A DNA stretch of 48,323 nt, taken from Neocallimastix lanati (nom. inval.). Its lineage: Eukaryota > Neocallimastigomycota > Neocallimastigomycetes > Neocallimastigales > Neocallimastigaceae. Of the stretch, positions 10,610 through 20,780 are shown piece by piece. Below the pieces are notes generated by a model that was given only the letters and a program-made list of their open reading frames with translations, did no database searches and was not told the origin of the DNA. Position numbers and translations under genes: made by a program. The stretch lies in the NCBI GenBank assembly GCA_016946835.1, contig JACVTC010000125.1, forward strand, positions 497,501 through 545,823. Direction: 5' to 3'. Position 1 is the stretch's first letter. Each line of letters starts with the position of its first letter.

Positions 10610-13600
10610 ATGGATGCTTCTAGTTCCGTTAACACTACTCCCTTCCATCGTGGTTTCTACTGCTTCGGAAATCATGTGAATAATTATAGCCTTATTTTCA
10701 TTCATGACCTTAATTCTTGGTCCCCTAGAAAACTAATGGCACAAGTTATTAGTAAGATCCCTTACTACAATGAAATTATTCCATATGTTAAAAAACTTTT
10801 TTCTCCAAGGTATGGCTCATACTTCATTATTAGGGTTAATAAATACAAAAATGATCTCATCTTTTTCTATGTTTTAAATTTCTTAAGAGATGAAATTCCT
10901 GAAACAGCTAAAATTACCTGGTCCTTGTGTAATAAACTGAATCAAAAGAACAAGTCGAGGAAATCTAATAACATTGATGTTGAACTTAATCCTATGGCAA
11001 AAGATTTTTTCTCTAGCCACCTAAATTCAAATTCTTCTTTCTTTAATCTTTGTGTTAGTTGGAATATTAACGGTTGGAATACTGAAAAGCGAGATAGTAT
11101 TTTGTATCTCAACTCTACTTTTAAACCTATATGTATCTGTCTACAAGAAACTGGAAAAAGTAAATATCTACCAAAAGATGTTTCATCACCTTTAAATCCA
11201 TATTACAACTCAGTTTTCCTTAAAGCTAATCCTAAAACCCCTGGTATGAGAGGACTCTTTATTGGTGTTCATTCTTCGTGCTCTTTCTTCCAAGAACCGT
11301 TTTTATACAAATATATCATTTCAGTTAATATTACTTCTTTTTGGAATCAAAAATGTACTATTGGTAATATCTACTTCCCTCAAAGCAAATGGAAGGAAGC
11401 AAGACTAGTTGCTTTTGATGAACTCTCTCAATGGTTACGTTTTCACAATAGAAAAAATGTTCCGGCTGTCCTAGTTGGTGACTTTAACATGTCATTAAAG
11501 AAGATCAAAACATACATTTCAAATAATTTTCCTAATTGGTATATTGCTCCTTTATATGGTAATCAATTTACATATGCTAAAGGTACTAGATCATCTTGTA
11601 TTGATCATGTCATCTATAATGAGGCTTTGGCATCCCATATTAATAAAACCTCGGTTTGTACTTCGTTTTATGGTATTTCTGATCATAAACCTATTTTACT
11701 TTCTTGCAACAAAGTTCTCTCCAATGGTTTTATAAGGCCTACTAAAGTTTCTAAATGGTCAACTCATATTTGTAAAACAAAAAATTCAGATATTTTATCA
11801 CATAATTATTTTTCAATCCTAGAAAATGACCTCGATTCTCATTACAATTCGCTTACGGCTGATGAAATGGTAGAAAAATTTATCAATACAGCAAATAATA
11901 TCGGGAAAGATATTAAGGCTTTTATTCCAACAAATTTAAAGGGCTCTGCTTTTCATTGTCCTTATTACATTAAAAAACTATCTCATGAAAAACATATTGC
12001 ATTTCGGAATATTAAGCCTTACTTTAATTGTGAAAATGTTGATAATTACCTTGAACAATTTAATAAATATGAAAAACTTTGCAAATTAATCAAGAAAACT
12101 AAGAGTAAATTTCGTTCTGCTAGATTTAAGGCTAATATAGTAAAAATAGGTAATTATTTTTTGAATAAAGATTTCAAAAATGGTTGGAGATGTTTAAAGA
12201 AAATGGCTAAACCATCATATTCATCTACCTCCCTTACTTGCATTAAATCTAAATTTGGTCAAGATATTATCTCTCCTTCAAAGCAATTAGATAGATGGGT
12301 TGAATATTATAAAGATCTTGCTTCGGATCCCTCAGGTCACAGCCTTAATCGTAATTACTGGAATCATGCTTTAAGGAATATTAGTCTTAGATCCTCTACC
12401 TGGAATATAAATGATCCTATTACGATTGAAGATATTAAAAAAACTATTTCATCGATGAAAAATAACAAAGCACCCGGCCCCGATGGTATTCCGATTGAAT
12501 TCTACAAAGCTCTTTTTTGTAACGAAGAATTACTAGAATCACATCCTGCTGCTGGAAAGTGTCTAAAATTGATATTTAATAAAATATGGAATGGGTCATT
12601 TCCTAAAAAATGGAACTCAGCTTCTATTGTATCAATTCCTAAGAAGGGTGACCTATCAGATTGTAGTAATTATCGAGGTATTTCTCTCATTAACGTTGGA
12701 CTAAAAATCATTTCAAAAATTATAACAGATAGAATATCTACTTACGCACTCTCACACAATTTCATTAGACCTGAACAATTTGGATTTCGCAACCGCGAAG
12801 AATGCATTAGTTTATTCATTTCCTTTAGAGAAATTTGTCAAAGAAGAAAATTCCAAGGAAAATTCACATATTTAGCTTTTTTAGATCTTAAAAAAGCTTA
12901 TGATTCAGTTCCTATTTTTAACATTCTTACTAAATTATATCATTATGGAGTACGCGGTAAGTGTTTTGATTTTCTTTGTAATTTATATACTTCATCTAAA
13001 GCACGTGCTCGATTTGCTTCAATGTTATCAAATGAATTTCCTATTAAAAGAGGTGTTCGTCAAGGTTGTCCTTTATCTCCAATCTTATTCAATTTATTCA
13101 TCAATGATATACTAAATGACTGTGAAAAGTATGGTGTTAATGTTGGAAGAAAAAAGTGTTGTGGTGGACTCTTTGCTGATGATGTTGTTCTCATTGCTCC
13201 AAGTGCAAAAAATTTAGAAAAATTATTAAAAAAGGTATATAAATGGGCTAATTTAAATGAAATGACTTTTGGTATTGAAAAGTGTGCAACTATGGTTATA
13301 AAACCAATGAACTTCCAACCTCCTCCAAACTATAGTGATCCAACCTTCTATTTAGGAAAGAATGATATTCCTAAAGTTTCTAGTTATGTCTATCTTGGTA
13401 TTCCTTTTTCAGATGATCTCCTACTAGAACACATTATATCTCACATGCATTTTAAAGTTAGAAAATCCCTTCTTTCATTTACACGTTTCTTTTCAAATAA
13501 ACTTATTCCTATTGTATACAAGAAAAAAGTTCTTCAATCCTTTGTTATTAGTAAAGTAATTTATTATTCTCCTTTACTTGGTTCAAACAAATCTAGAACG

Positions 13601-14734
13601 GCTAGAATTCAAACATTAATTAATACTGGTCTATTTTGGTGTATCGGTTCCTTCTCTAAAAATGGTAAAACAAATACAGAAAACAATGACTATATTAGAC
13701 ATAATTCAACAATGAGTACTTATGCTTTATCTCGAGATCTAAGCATCCCTCCTATTGCTGGTATCTGCGCAGCCTTACAGATTAAATCATTTGCAAAATG
13801 GAGTAAATCAAACTGTATCATAAAGGATCTTATTAAATCTATTCCCAAAATGCCTTATTATTCCTGGACTAAAGAATCTAGAACACTATATAAAAAAATC
13901 AAAAAATATAAATGTGAAAAATATGACGATATTATAGAACGTTACTGGAAATCAGTTTCCAGATTTCAAGGTATTAAAGGTCAAAACTACGATAGTAACA
14001 AGTTCTCAAACAATAAAGCTATAATAATGCTTAGCTTAAAATATCCCCAATTCAACTTAGGATTTTCGTGGATTATACGTTTACGCTGTGGTTATAAATA
14101 CAATACTACTATTGCTATTAGAATGGGTAGAGTTTCGGAAGATTGTCCCAAGTCTTGCCCCTGTTGTGGTGAATGTAATCAATCTTTTGAACATTGGATT
14201 TTTAAATGCGATGCTCTTGCATCTTTTAGATGGAATTCTTTAAATTTCATCGATGATCTCTATGTTTTATTCCTTAGGAAGATTAGAGCGTTTAATCCTC
14301 TTTCTTCCTATGACTCTCTTTCTGATTTTGAAGATTATATCAATCATTATATATACTTGTTCCTTCTTGGTGGGACTTTAGTTTTAAATGAACTACTTTT
14401 CAAAGGTTCATCTGAGTCACCTGTTCCAAAAATTGTGGGCTTGGCGGAATTCTTAACAAGGGCAATACCTATCATAAGTAGTTCGTTTGAGCTATTATTT
14501 GATAGGTATTGCAAAATATCAAACTTAACCAAGAGCGTCGACGTCGTACTGATAAGGCATAATGATAATACAGGATTATCATCTATTACTACGAAAGGTG
14601 ATTCTCGCCCTAGTAGCTCAATAAATGATGAATCCGGGGAGAGTTTAGTGGACACCACACTATCTATTTTAAGGATGTTACTTCTAAATTTTATTTCTTT
14701 TTTATTTGATAGGAAGGGGAAAATTCCCGCATAG
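10610..14734 (+). CDS. LINE C ORF: AP endonuclease, reverse transcriptase, CCHC finger (1374 aa)
   Basis: Same architecture as the LINE B protein but clearly diverged: the shared N-terminal domain (FIHDLNSW, YFIIRVN), APE endonuclease (SWNINGW near 150, LQETGK, VGDFNM, SDHKPI), RT (NNKAPGPDGIPIEFYKA, LDLKKAYDSVP, GVRQGCPLSPILFN, FADD near 855) and a CCHC finger near 1181 (CPCCGECNQSFEHWIFKC). The frame is open throughout. Compared with A', a 39-bp in-frame deletion near 14396 removes 13 residues that include a GEQR motif. That motif is kept in A' and in LINE D, with GERR in LINE B, so C may be impaired despite its open frame. The start is the first ATG, just after AACTCTAAAC. Confidence 0.92.
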   Translation: MDASSSVNTTPFHRGFYCFGNHVNNYSLIFIHDLNSWSPRKLMAQVISKIPYYNEIIPYVKKLFSPRYGSYFIIRVNKYKNDLIFFYVLNFLRDEIPETAKITWSLCNKLNQKNKSRKSNNIDVELNPMAKDFFSSHLNSNSSFFNLCVSWNINGWNTEKRDSILYLNSTFKPICICLQETGKSKYLPKDVSSPLNPYYNSVFLKANPKTPGMRGLFIGVHSSCSFFQEPFLYKYIISVNITSFWNQKCTIGNIYFPQSKWKEARLVAFDELSQWLRFHNRKNVPAVLVGDFNMSLKKIKTYISNNFPNWYIAPLYGNQFTYAKGTRSSCIDHVIYNEALASHINKTSVCTSFYGISDHKPILLSCNKVLSNGFIRPTKVSKWSTHICKTKNSDILSHNYFSILENDLDSHYNSLTADEMVEKFINTANNIGKDIKAFIPTNLKGSAFHCPYYIKKLSHEKHIAFRNIKPYFNCENVDNYLEQFNKYEKLCKLIKKTKSKFRSARFKANIVKIGNYFLNKDFKNGWRCLKKMAKPSYSSTSLTCIKSKFGQDIISPSKQLDRWVEYYKDLASDPSGHSLNRNYWNHALRNISLRSSTWNINDPITIEDIKKTISSMKNNKAPGPDGIPIEFYKALFCNEELLESHPAAGKCLKLIFNKIWNGSFPKKWNSASIVSIPKKGDLSDCSNYRGISLINVGLKIISKIITDRISTYALSHNFIRPEQFGFRNREECISLFISFREICQRRKFQGKFTYLAFLDLKKAYDSVPIFNILTKLYHYGVRGKCFDFLCNLYTSSKARARFASMLSNEFPIKRGVRQGCPLSPILFNLFINDILNDCEKYGVNVGRKKCCGGLFADDVVLIAPSAKNLEKLLKKVYKWANLNEMTFGIEKCATMVIKPMNFQPPPNYSDPTFYLGKNDIPKVSSYVYLGIPFSDDLLLEHIISHMHFKVRKSLLSFTRFFSNKLIPIVYKKKVLQSFVISKVIYYSPLLGSNKSRTARIQTLINTGLFWCIGSFSKNGKTNTENNDYIRHNSTMSTYALSRDLSIPPIAGICAALQIKSFAKWSKSNCIIKDLIKSIPKMPYYSWTKESRTLYKKIKKYKCEKYDDIIERYWKSVSRFQGIKGQNYDSNKFSNNKAIIMLSLKYPQFNLGFSWIIRLRCGYKYNTTIAIRMGRVSEDCPKSCPCCGECNQSFEHWIFKCDALASFRWNSLNFIDDLYVLFLRKIRAFNPLSSYDSLSDFEDYINHYIYLFLLGGTLVLNELLFKGSSESPVPKIVGLAEFLTRAIPIISSSFELLFDRYCKISNLTKSVDVVLIRHNDNTGLSSITTKGDSRPSSSINDESGESLVDTTLSILRMLLLNFISFLFDRKGKIPA

Positions 14735-14904
14735 TACAACTTGCCAAAATACATAGTATTTTTGAGCTTTTTATTTTTTAATTTTTTAACTTTTTATTTT
14801 TATTTTTAATTTTAAATGTACTTTTTCACCTACATGTATTTTCTAATAAAAAATTAATAAAGTTATGGAAGTGTATTCTCTTCCCTGTCTAAAAAAAAAA
14901 AAAA

Positions 14905-15154
14905 TTGTATCTTAAAATTATGATTAACATTGTGAAGTCAAAATTAATTATTATACTTCAGTATAATAATGCCCTTGTGAAGTCTTACAAATATTAATTA
15001 AATGAAACTAGAATATATTATACCATTATTTTATTTTATTTTATTTTGTGTTTTATTTTTGTTTATTTTTTATCTTTTTTTTTTTTTTTTTTTCTTTTTA
15101 TTACATGTATTTTATCATATATTTAAATAATAAAGATGAAACAAGTTTGCTGCC

Positions 15155-15185
<31 letters not shown>
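14905..15185 (+). mobile_element. LINE C right TSD and 3' UTR/poly(A) of the split family-2 LINE
   Basis: 14905-14918 is the right target-site duplication of LINE C. The rest continues the family-2 element broken at 4411: ACATGTATTTTAT near 15103, AATAAAG near 15130, GCTGCCGTT and then poly(A). The terminus resembles the other family-2 ends (GCGGCTATAAAA at 16013, GCCGTTATAAAA at 17358) and differs from the GTCTAAAA ends of LINEs A' to D. It contains no coding sequence. Confidence 0.65.
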
Positions 15186-15188
<3 letters not shown>

Positions 15189-15207
15189 TACCAAGAGCGT
15201 CAATGCT

Positions 15208-15414
15208 ATCTGTGTAATATCTTATCTCAATTACGATGCTTTAGAAAATGGAAAAATTCATCATGTATTATTAATCATCTCAATAATGATATTCCTACTA
15301 TGTCATATTACTCATGGACTAAAGAATCAAGGACTTTGGATAAGAAATTAAATGGTAAGAAAACAAGTGAAATAAAAAAGTTTTATTGGGAAAGAGATGT
15401 CTTCAAACCCTCAA
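15208..15414 (+). pseudogene. LINE D (5'-truncated), left fragment
   Basis: Encodes LRCFRKWKNSSCIINHL, YYSWTKESRTL and KFYWERDVFKPS, matching the post-RT region of LINEs B and C. It is 5'-truncated and interrupted at 15414 by a family-2 element. 15331-15414 is repeated at 16041-16124 with one mismatch. The preceding 15186-15207 carries the shared motif in its AGAGCGTCAATGCT form and belongs to other LINE sequence whose origin I could not resolve. Confidence 0.75.
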
Positions 15415-16040
15415 GAATAATGAGTGTGTAAATATATATGTGACGTGGTACCGATTATATAACTTTCTTCTTGGTGGAAGGGATGCAGATATAATAGATT
15501 TAAATTATAAAAAGGAATGGAATATTTTGTTTAAGAACCAAATCATTTCTGGTGATTATTCAAAAACGCCGTTCTTGGTGCGATCTGCGGCTCTCCTTAC
15601 AGAAATTATGCCTCGGGCTAGTACTCGGAAAGGGTTACTATTCCGAAAGTATAAGCGTAAACTAACCAGGAGCGTCAACGCTGAAAATGCAGTAAGACAG
15701 GCTAGCAGGGCCAATGATTCTGAAGGAGAAGACCATAATTTCTTTCAGATAGTCAATTCAAACCCTAATACATAAGGAGGTGAGGTTCGTTGCATATGAA
15801 CTTTTTTCTGAATTTATTTATACACTTATTTTTGATTATTACTTTTTATTTCACATTACTATTTCTTTATTATTATGTTCATTATGTTCTTATTGGACAA
15901 ATAATATTTATTTATTTTTTTAATTCTGTGTTTTTTTATTTTGTTATTATAATTAAAAGTATTCATGTATTTTATATAAGAACAAATAAATAAAGATTAA
16001 AGTTCGCAATAATTGCGGCTATAAAAAAAAAAAAAAAAAA
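15415..16040 (+). pseudogene. 5'-truncated family-2 LINE inserted in LINE D
   Basis: A 626-bp insertion that starts inside the coding region. The frame gives YNFLLGG, LVRSAALLTEIMPRAST and RSVNAENAVRQASRA, and stops at 15773-15775. Its 3' UTR (ATTCATGTATTTTAT, AATAAAG, GCAATAATTGCGGCTATAA) ends in poly(A). The C-terminal domain parallels FLLGG...GLAEFLTN of LINEs B and C, so family 2 is a related but distinct lineage. The whole insert lies between 84-bp direct repeats. Confidence 0.75.
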
Positions 16041-16902
16041 GGACTTTGGATAATAAATTAAATGGTAAGAAAACAAGTGAAATAAAAAAGTTTTATTGGG
16101 AAAGAGATGTCTTCAAACCCTCAAAAGCTAAAAAAGCAATTATTTACAAGGAGAATGATTTTGGATTTATTTCAGAAATCAGAAACTTAACATTTCAATA
16201 TCCTAAGTATCAGTTGGGATTCTTTTGGATTTCTCGAATTAGGTGTGGTTTTAAAATTGATATTAGTATTTCCATTAAAAGAAAAATCGTCTAAGAGGAT
16301 TGCCCTAAATGTTGCCCATGTTTTGGTGTTAGTGTACCTAGCTTTTCTCACTGGATCTTTGCCTGTAAAGAATTGGAAAATTACAGAAATAAATCTTTTC
16401 CTTTTCTAGATGGTCTCTTTTTGAAGTTTGCAATGATAATCGAACAAAAATCCTTGAATGTTTCTTTAGATTCAGAAAAGGATTATGATAATAATATTTA
16501 TTATTTTATATTGAGTGCTCTTCTTGGTGGGCGTTCAATATATGAAAAAAAAATTAAAGTTAATGATGGGGAACAAAGGCAATTATTTGACAATATTTTT
16601 AAACAAAGTTCAACTTCGTCGATTATTCCGTATTTTGTGGGGATTGCGAAGTTTCTAACAAACGTAATACCATTAATTTGTCGATCTTTTAGATTGATAA
16701 CGAAATGGTATTCCGTTGAATCTATTGAATCTACCGTTGCTAAGAGCGTCGACGTCTCAATGATATGGCATGAATTATATAATATTTTATTTCATGCATT
16801 TTGTTTTTTTTTTTTTTTCATTAAAATCATGTAATTTTATTATTAATATAAAATTTAATAAAGTTTTCTCTACGTCTAAAAAAAAAAAAAAAAAAAAAAA
16901 AT
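16041..16902 (+). pseudogene. LINE D right fragment, with internal stop
   Basis: The first 84 bp duplicate 15331-15414. The frame continues (QYPKYQLGFFWISRIRCGFK) to a TAA at 16292-16294 just before the zinc finger (EDCPKCCPCFG, then SFSHWIFAC). Beyond it the sequence stays coding-like: ALLGGRSIYEKK, DGEQRQLFDN, FVGIAKFLTNVIPL and KSVDVSMIWHE. It ends TTTAATAAAGTTTTCTCTAC followed by GTCT and poly(A). Truncation, insertion and an internal stop make it inactive. It keeps the GEQR motif missing from LINE C. Confidence 0.8.
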
Positions 16903-17376
16903 TCAAAATCGCAATTCTTGGTGCGATCTGCGGTTCTCTTTGCAGAAATTATGCCTTAGGGCTAGTACTCGACAAAGATTACTATTCCGACAGCATAAGT
17001 TCAAACTAACCACAAGCTGTCAACGCTGAAAATTCAGTAAGACAAGCTAGCAGGGTCAATACCTAGGAGATGACCATAACTTCTTTCAGATAGTCAATTC
17101 AAACCTTAATCCTTAAGAAAGTGAGGTTCGTTACATAGGAACTTTTTTCTGAATTTATTTATACATTTTAATTTTGAATATTTCTTTTTTATTTTACATT
17201 ACTATTTTAAATACTATTATGTTCAAATTGGACAAATAATATTTATTTTTATTATTTTTTTTTTTTTATTAATTCAATTTTTTTTTTTTGTTTAAAAAAA
17301 AAAATATTCATGTAATTAATAAATGAATAAATAAATAAAGATAAAAGCTCGCAATAACTGCCGTTATAAAAAAAAT
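16903..17376 (+). pseudogene. Decayed family-2 LINE 3' fragment
   Basis: Aligns with 15551-16025 (TTCTTGGTGCGATCTGCGG, TTATGCC, GCTAGTACTCG, then GCTGTCAACGCTGAAAA), but with scattered substitutions and indels that break the frame. It ends GCAATAACTGCCGTTATAA and a short A run at 17369-17376. It is clearly older than the neighbouring copy. Confidence 0.75.
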
Positions 17377-17429
17377 CCAAATTTTACTTAAAACCAAAAT
17401 AAATAAATAAATAAATAAATAAAATAAAA

Positions 17430-18090
17430 TAAAATAAAATAAAATAAAATAAATAGCTGAAATATAAATATAAAGTAAATATTGAATAAAATAAAATAAA
17501 ATAAATAGCTAAAATATATATATAAAGTTAATATTGAATAAAATAAAATAAAATAAATAGCTGAAATATAAATATAAAGTAAATATTGAATAAAATAAAA
17601 TAAAATAAATAGCTGAAATAAAAATATAAAGTACAGATTGAATAAAATAAAATAAATAGTTGAAATATAAATATAAAGTACAGATTGAATAAAATAAAAT
17701 AAATAGCTGAAATATAAATATAAAGTACAGATTGAATAAAATAAAATAAATAGCTGAAATATAAATATAAAGTACAGATTGAATAAAATAAAATAAATAG
17801 CTGAAATATAAATATAAAGTACAGATTGAATAAAATAAAATAAATAGTTGAAATATAAATATAAAGTACAGATTGAATAAAATAAAATAAATAGCTGAAA
17901 TATAAATATAAAGTACAGATTGAATAAAACAAAATAAAATAAAATAAAATAAAATAAAATAAATAGTAGAATATTAAATATAAAGTACAGATTGAATAAA
18001 ATAAAATAAATAGCTGAAATATAAATATAAAGTACAGATTGAATAAAATAAAATAAATAGCTGAAATATAAATATAAAGTACAGATTGAA
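17430..18090. repeat. 47-bp minisatellite array
   Basis: Tandem units of the form GAATAAAATAAAATAAATAG followed by CTGAAATATAAATATAAAG and TACAGATT. Successive CAGATTG positions (17640, 17687, 17734) give a 47-bp period. The first units differ slightly and contain extra TAAAA. About 13 units. The long minus-strand open frames here (TTT/TAT-rich) are a by-product of the repeat. A related 52-bp array lies at 30419-31018. Confidence 0.92.
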
Positions 18091-18438
18091 TAAAATAAAA
18101 TAAAATAAAATAAAAAATAAAATAAAACAAAACAAAACAAAGCAATAAAAAATTTTAAATAAAAAGACATAAAAAATTAAAAAAAAAAAAACCAATAAAT
18201 TTAAATAAAATTAATTTATATTAATATATTTAGTTTATAAAAATAAAATTTTATTAAATATAAATATTAATTAAAAAAAAAAAATTATTGTCCATAATTC
18301 ATAGTTTTTTTTTTTTTTTTTTTTTTTTTATTTAGGTCCAAATATTTTTATATACAAAATAGATTTAAATTTTTTTTTTTTTTTTAAGAAATAAATAAAA
18401 AATTTTTTACTTTAATAAAAATAAAACATTTCATAAAT

Positions 18439-19966
18439 TATGAACTTATTTAATAATATAATTAAATACGCAAATAGAATTAATTATTGCAACTGACGAA
18501 AATGACACTCAAAAAGTTAAAAGAATTTTAAATTATACTACTAAAAAAAAATTGTTTTAAATTTAAATAAAAAAAATAATGACAGATATTATCCACTTTT
18601 AAAAGCTGTTTCCAAAAATAATATTGAAATTGTTCAATTATTAATAAAATATGCTAATAAAAATAATTTTCATTTGAATATTAATGAAAAAAATAATGAT
18701 GGAAATAACCCACTTATATGGGCTACTATTAAAAATAACACTGAAATGGTTCAGTTATTAATACATTATGCTAACGAAAATAATATTCCTTTGGAAATAA
18801 ATGAAAAAAGTAAATATAAATATAATCCATTGATATGAGCTACTTATAAAAATAATACTGAAATAGTTCGATTATTAATAGAATATGCTAATAAAAATAA
18901 TATTCCTTTGAAAATAAATGAAAAAAATGAATATGGAAATTTTCCACTCATATGGGCTATCTTTAATAATAATATTGAGATGGTTAAATTATTAATGGAA
19001 TATGCTAATAATAATAGTATTCTTTTGGAAATAAATGGAAAAAATATTAGTGGAAATAATCCTCTTATAAATGCTACTATTAATAATAATATTGAAATGG
19101 TTATATTATTAATAAATTATGCCAATAAAAATAATATTCTTTTGAAAATTAATGAAAAAAACACTGATGGAATTAATCCTCTGATATGGGCTGCTTCAAT
19201 AAATAATATTGAAATGGTTAAATTATTAATATTATATGCTAACCAAAATAATATTAATTTAGAGATAAATGAAAAAAATAAATATGAATATAATACACTG
19301 ATATGGGCTTCTTATAAAAATAATATTGGAATGGTTCAATTATTAATAGATTATTACAATAAAAATAAAATTATTAAAAATAACGCTGAAATGGTTCAAT
19401 CATTAATAAAAAAATTAGAAAAATATTTGGAAAATGAAAAAAAGGAAAAAGAAAGCATAAAAAAAGAATTAGAGAATGAAAAAAAGAAAAATGAAAGAAT
19501 AGAAAAAGATTTGGAAAATGAAAAATGGGAAAAAGAAAGAATTAAAAAAGATTTAAAGAATGAAAAAAAGAAAAATGAAAGAAAAGAAAAAGATTTGGAA
19601 AATGAAAAAAGAGGAAAAGAAAGGGTAAAAAAAGATTTAAAGAATGAAAAAATGAAAAATGAAAGAATAGAAAAAGAAAACAAATTATTAAAAGAGCAAT
19701 TAGAAAAAGAAAGAAAGGGAAATAGGAATAAATTAATGAAAAGAAAAAGAAAAAATACTAAAAGAGATGATAAGGATACATTTTTAACCTATGAATGTCA
19801 ACATGGTAATATTGAAGAAGTAAAAAAATTAATTCATGGAGGAATGGATATCAATGAGAAAAATAAAGATGGAAGCACACCTCTATTAATTGCATGCAAA
19901 AATGGTAATATAGAGTTAGTAAAATGTTTATTAAATTATAAAGAAGTCAAGGTTACAATTTCATAA
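18439..19966 (+). pseudogene. Ankyrin-repeat / coiled-coil gene, probably decayed
   Basis: Ankyrin-like repeats of about 38 residues run from about 18590 (GNNPLIWATIKNNTEMVQLL type). One TGA (18836-18838) replaces the Trp codon of the LIWA motif. The N-terminus also appears frameshifted in an A-run near 18543. The downstream frame is open from 18908 to TAA 19964-19966 (352 aa if it starts at that ATG). It has four or five repeats, a heptad-like Lys/Glu coiled coil at about residues 175-285 (ENEKKKNERIEKDLENEK pattern) and then two canonical repeats (KDGSTPLLIACKNGNIELV). Ankyrin proteins bind other proteins; no partner can be named. The shorter ORF could still be expressed. Confidence 0.65.
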
Positions 19967-20197
19967 AATTTATTGTTAATATTATCATATTATATTAATC
20001 AAAAATTCTAATGAATTATTCAATAAATACTATCTTCTAAATCATAATACATATATAACTAATATATAAATTTATAAAATATAATCTACTGTAATCTACT
20101 ATCATTATTATATTGGATATTGAGAATATCATATCATTAAAAAGAATTCATAATTAAATTATAATGATTATATATATATATATAATTAACTGAATAT

Positions 20198-20249
<52 letters not shown>

Positions 20250-20690
20250 TATTTTATTTTATATTATTAAATCTGTATTTTATATTTATATTTCTACTAA
20301 TAACTTTATTTTTATTAATACTTTACCTTTTTATACTACTTTACTTCACTATCATTGTATTTTATTTCATTCAATCTATAATTTATTTTATTTTATTATT
20401 AATAATTTTTAAAAATTTAACATTAAAATATATTTAATAATATTAACATTTACATATATATTTATTAATAGTGATTTTTAGTATGTTCATAATTATTTTA
20501 TTTATAATAGTGTACTTTTACAAAATCAAAATAAAATATATAAAATAATAAATAATAAATTTTTATTCATTTTTAATATTAAAATAACTTTTTGATCGAA
20601 TTAAATAAATTTTATTTTATTATTTAAAATTTAAAAATAATTATTAAAAAAAAAATAAAAAAAATAAAAATGAATGAATGAATGAATGAA

Positions 20691-20733
<43 letters not shown>

Positions 20734-20780
20734 AAATTTTTTATTTATATTCCTAAATTTTTATTTATATTCCTCTTATA
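19967..20780. other. AT-rich intergenic DNA with poly(A) and AATG/AAAT microsatellites
   Basis: Contains a poly(A) run of about 33 at 20202-20235, short dinucleotide runs and an AATG then AAAT tetranucleotide repeat at about 20670-20733. No gene seen. Confidence 0.6.

Larger units (their letters stand above)
9942..14904 (+). mobile_element. LINE C, full-length APE-type non-LTR retrotransposon
   Basis: By TSD logic the element starts at 9942, right after ATCTTAAAAT, and ends with poly(A) at 14891-14904, followed by TTGTATCTTAAAAT. The 668-bp 5' region (9942-10609) is AT-rich, holds an (AT)n run at about 10180-10201, and is itself hit by a tiny LINE-tail insertion at 10292-10333. One ORF (10610-14734) follows. 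The 3' UTR has AATAAAG and CTGTCT before poly(A), as in A'. The exact 5' end depends on the inferred insertion order. Confidence 0.8.

Noticed and set aside
17388-18195. Long minus-strand open frames rich in Phe, Tyr, Ile and Leu that look like membrane proteins
   Set aside because: They are translations of the 47-bp minisatellite, open in several frames at once with the same repeated peptide. This is a composition artefact.
18836-18838. TGA read as tryptophan (alternative genetic code)
   Set aside because: HSP90, aminopeptidase, LINE and gypsy frames use TGG for Trp and none needs an internal TGA, so the standard code holds. The TGA is better explained by gene decay.
19396-19683. Minus-strand Phe/Ser-rich ORF
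   Set aside because: Antisense shadow of the Lys/Glu coiled-coil repeats of the ankyrin gene.
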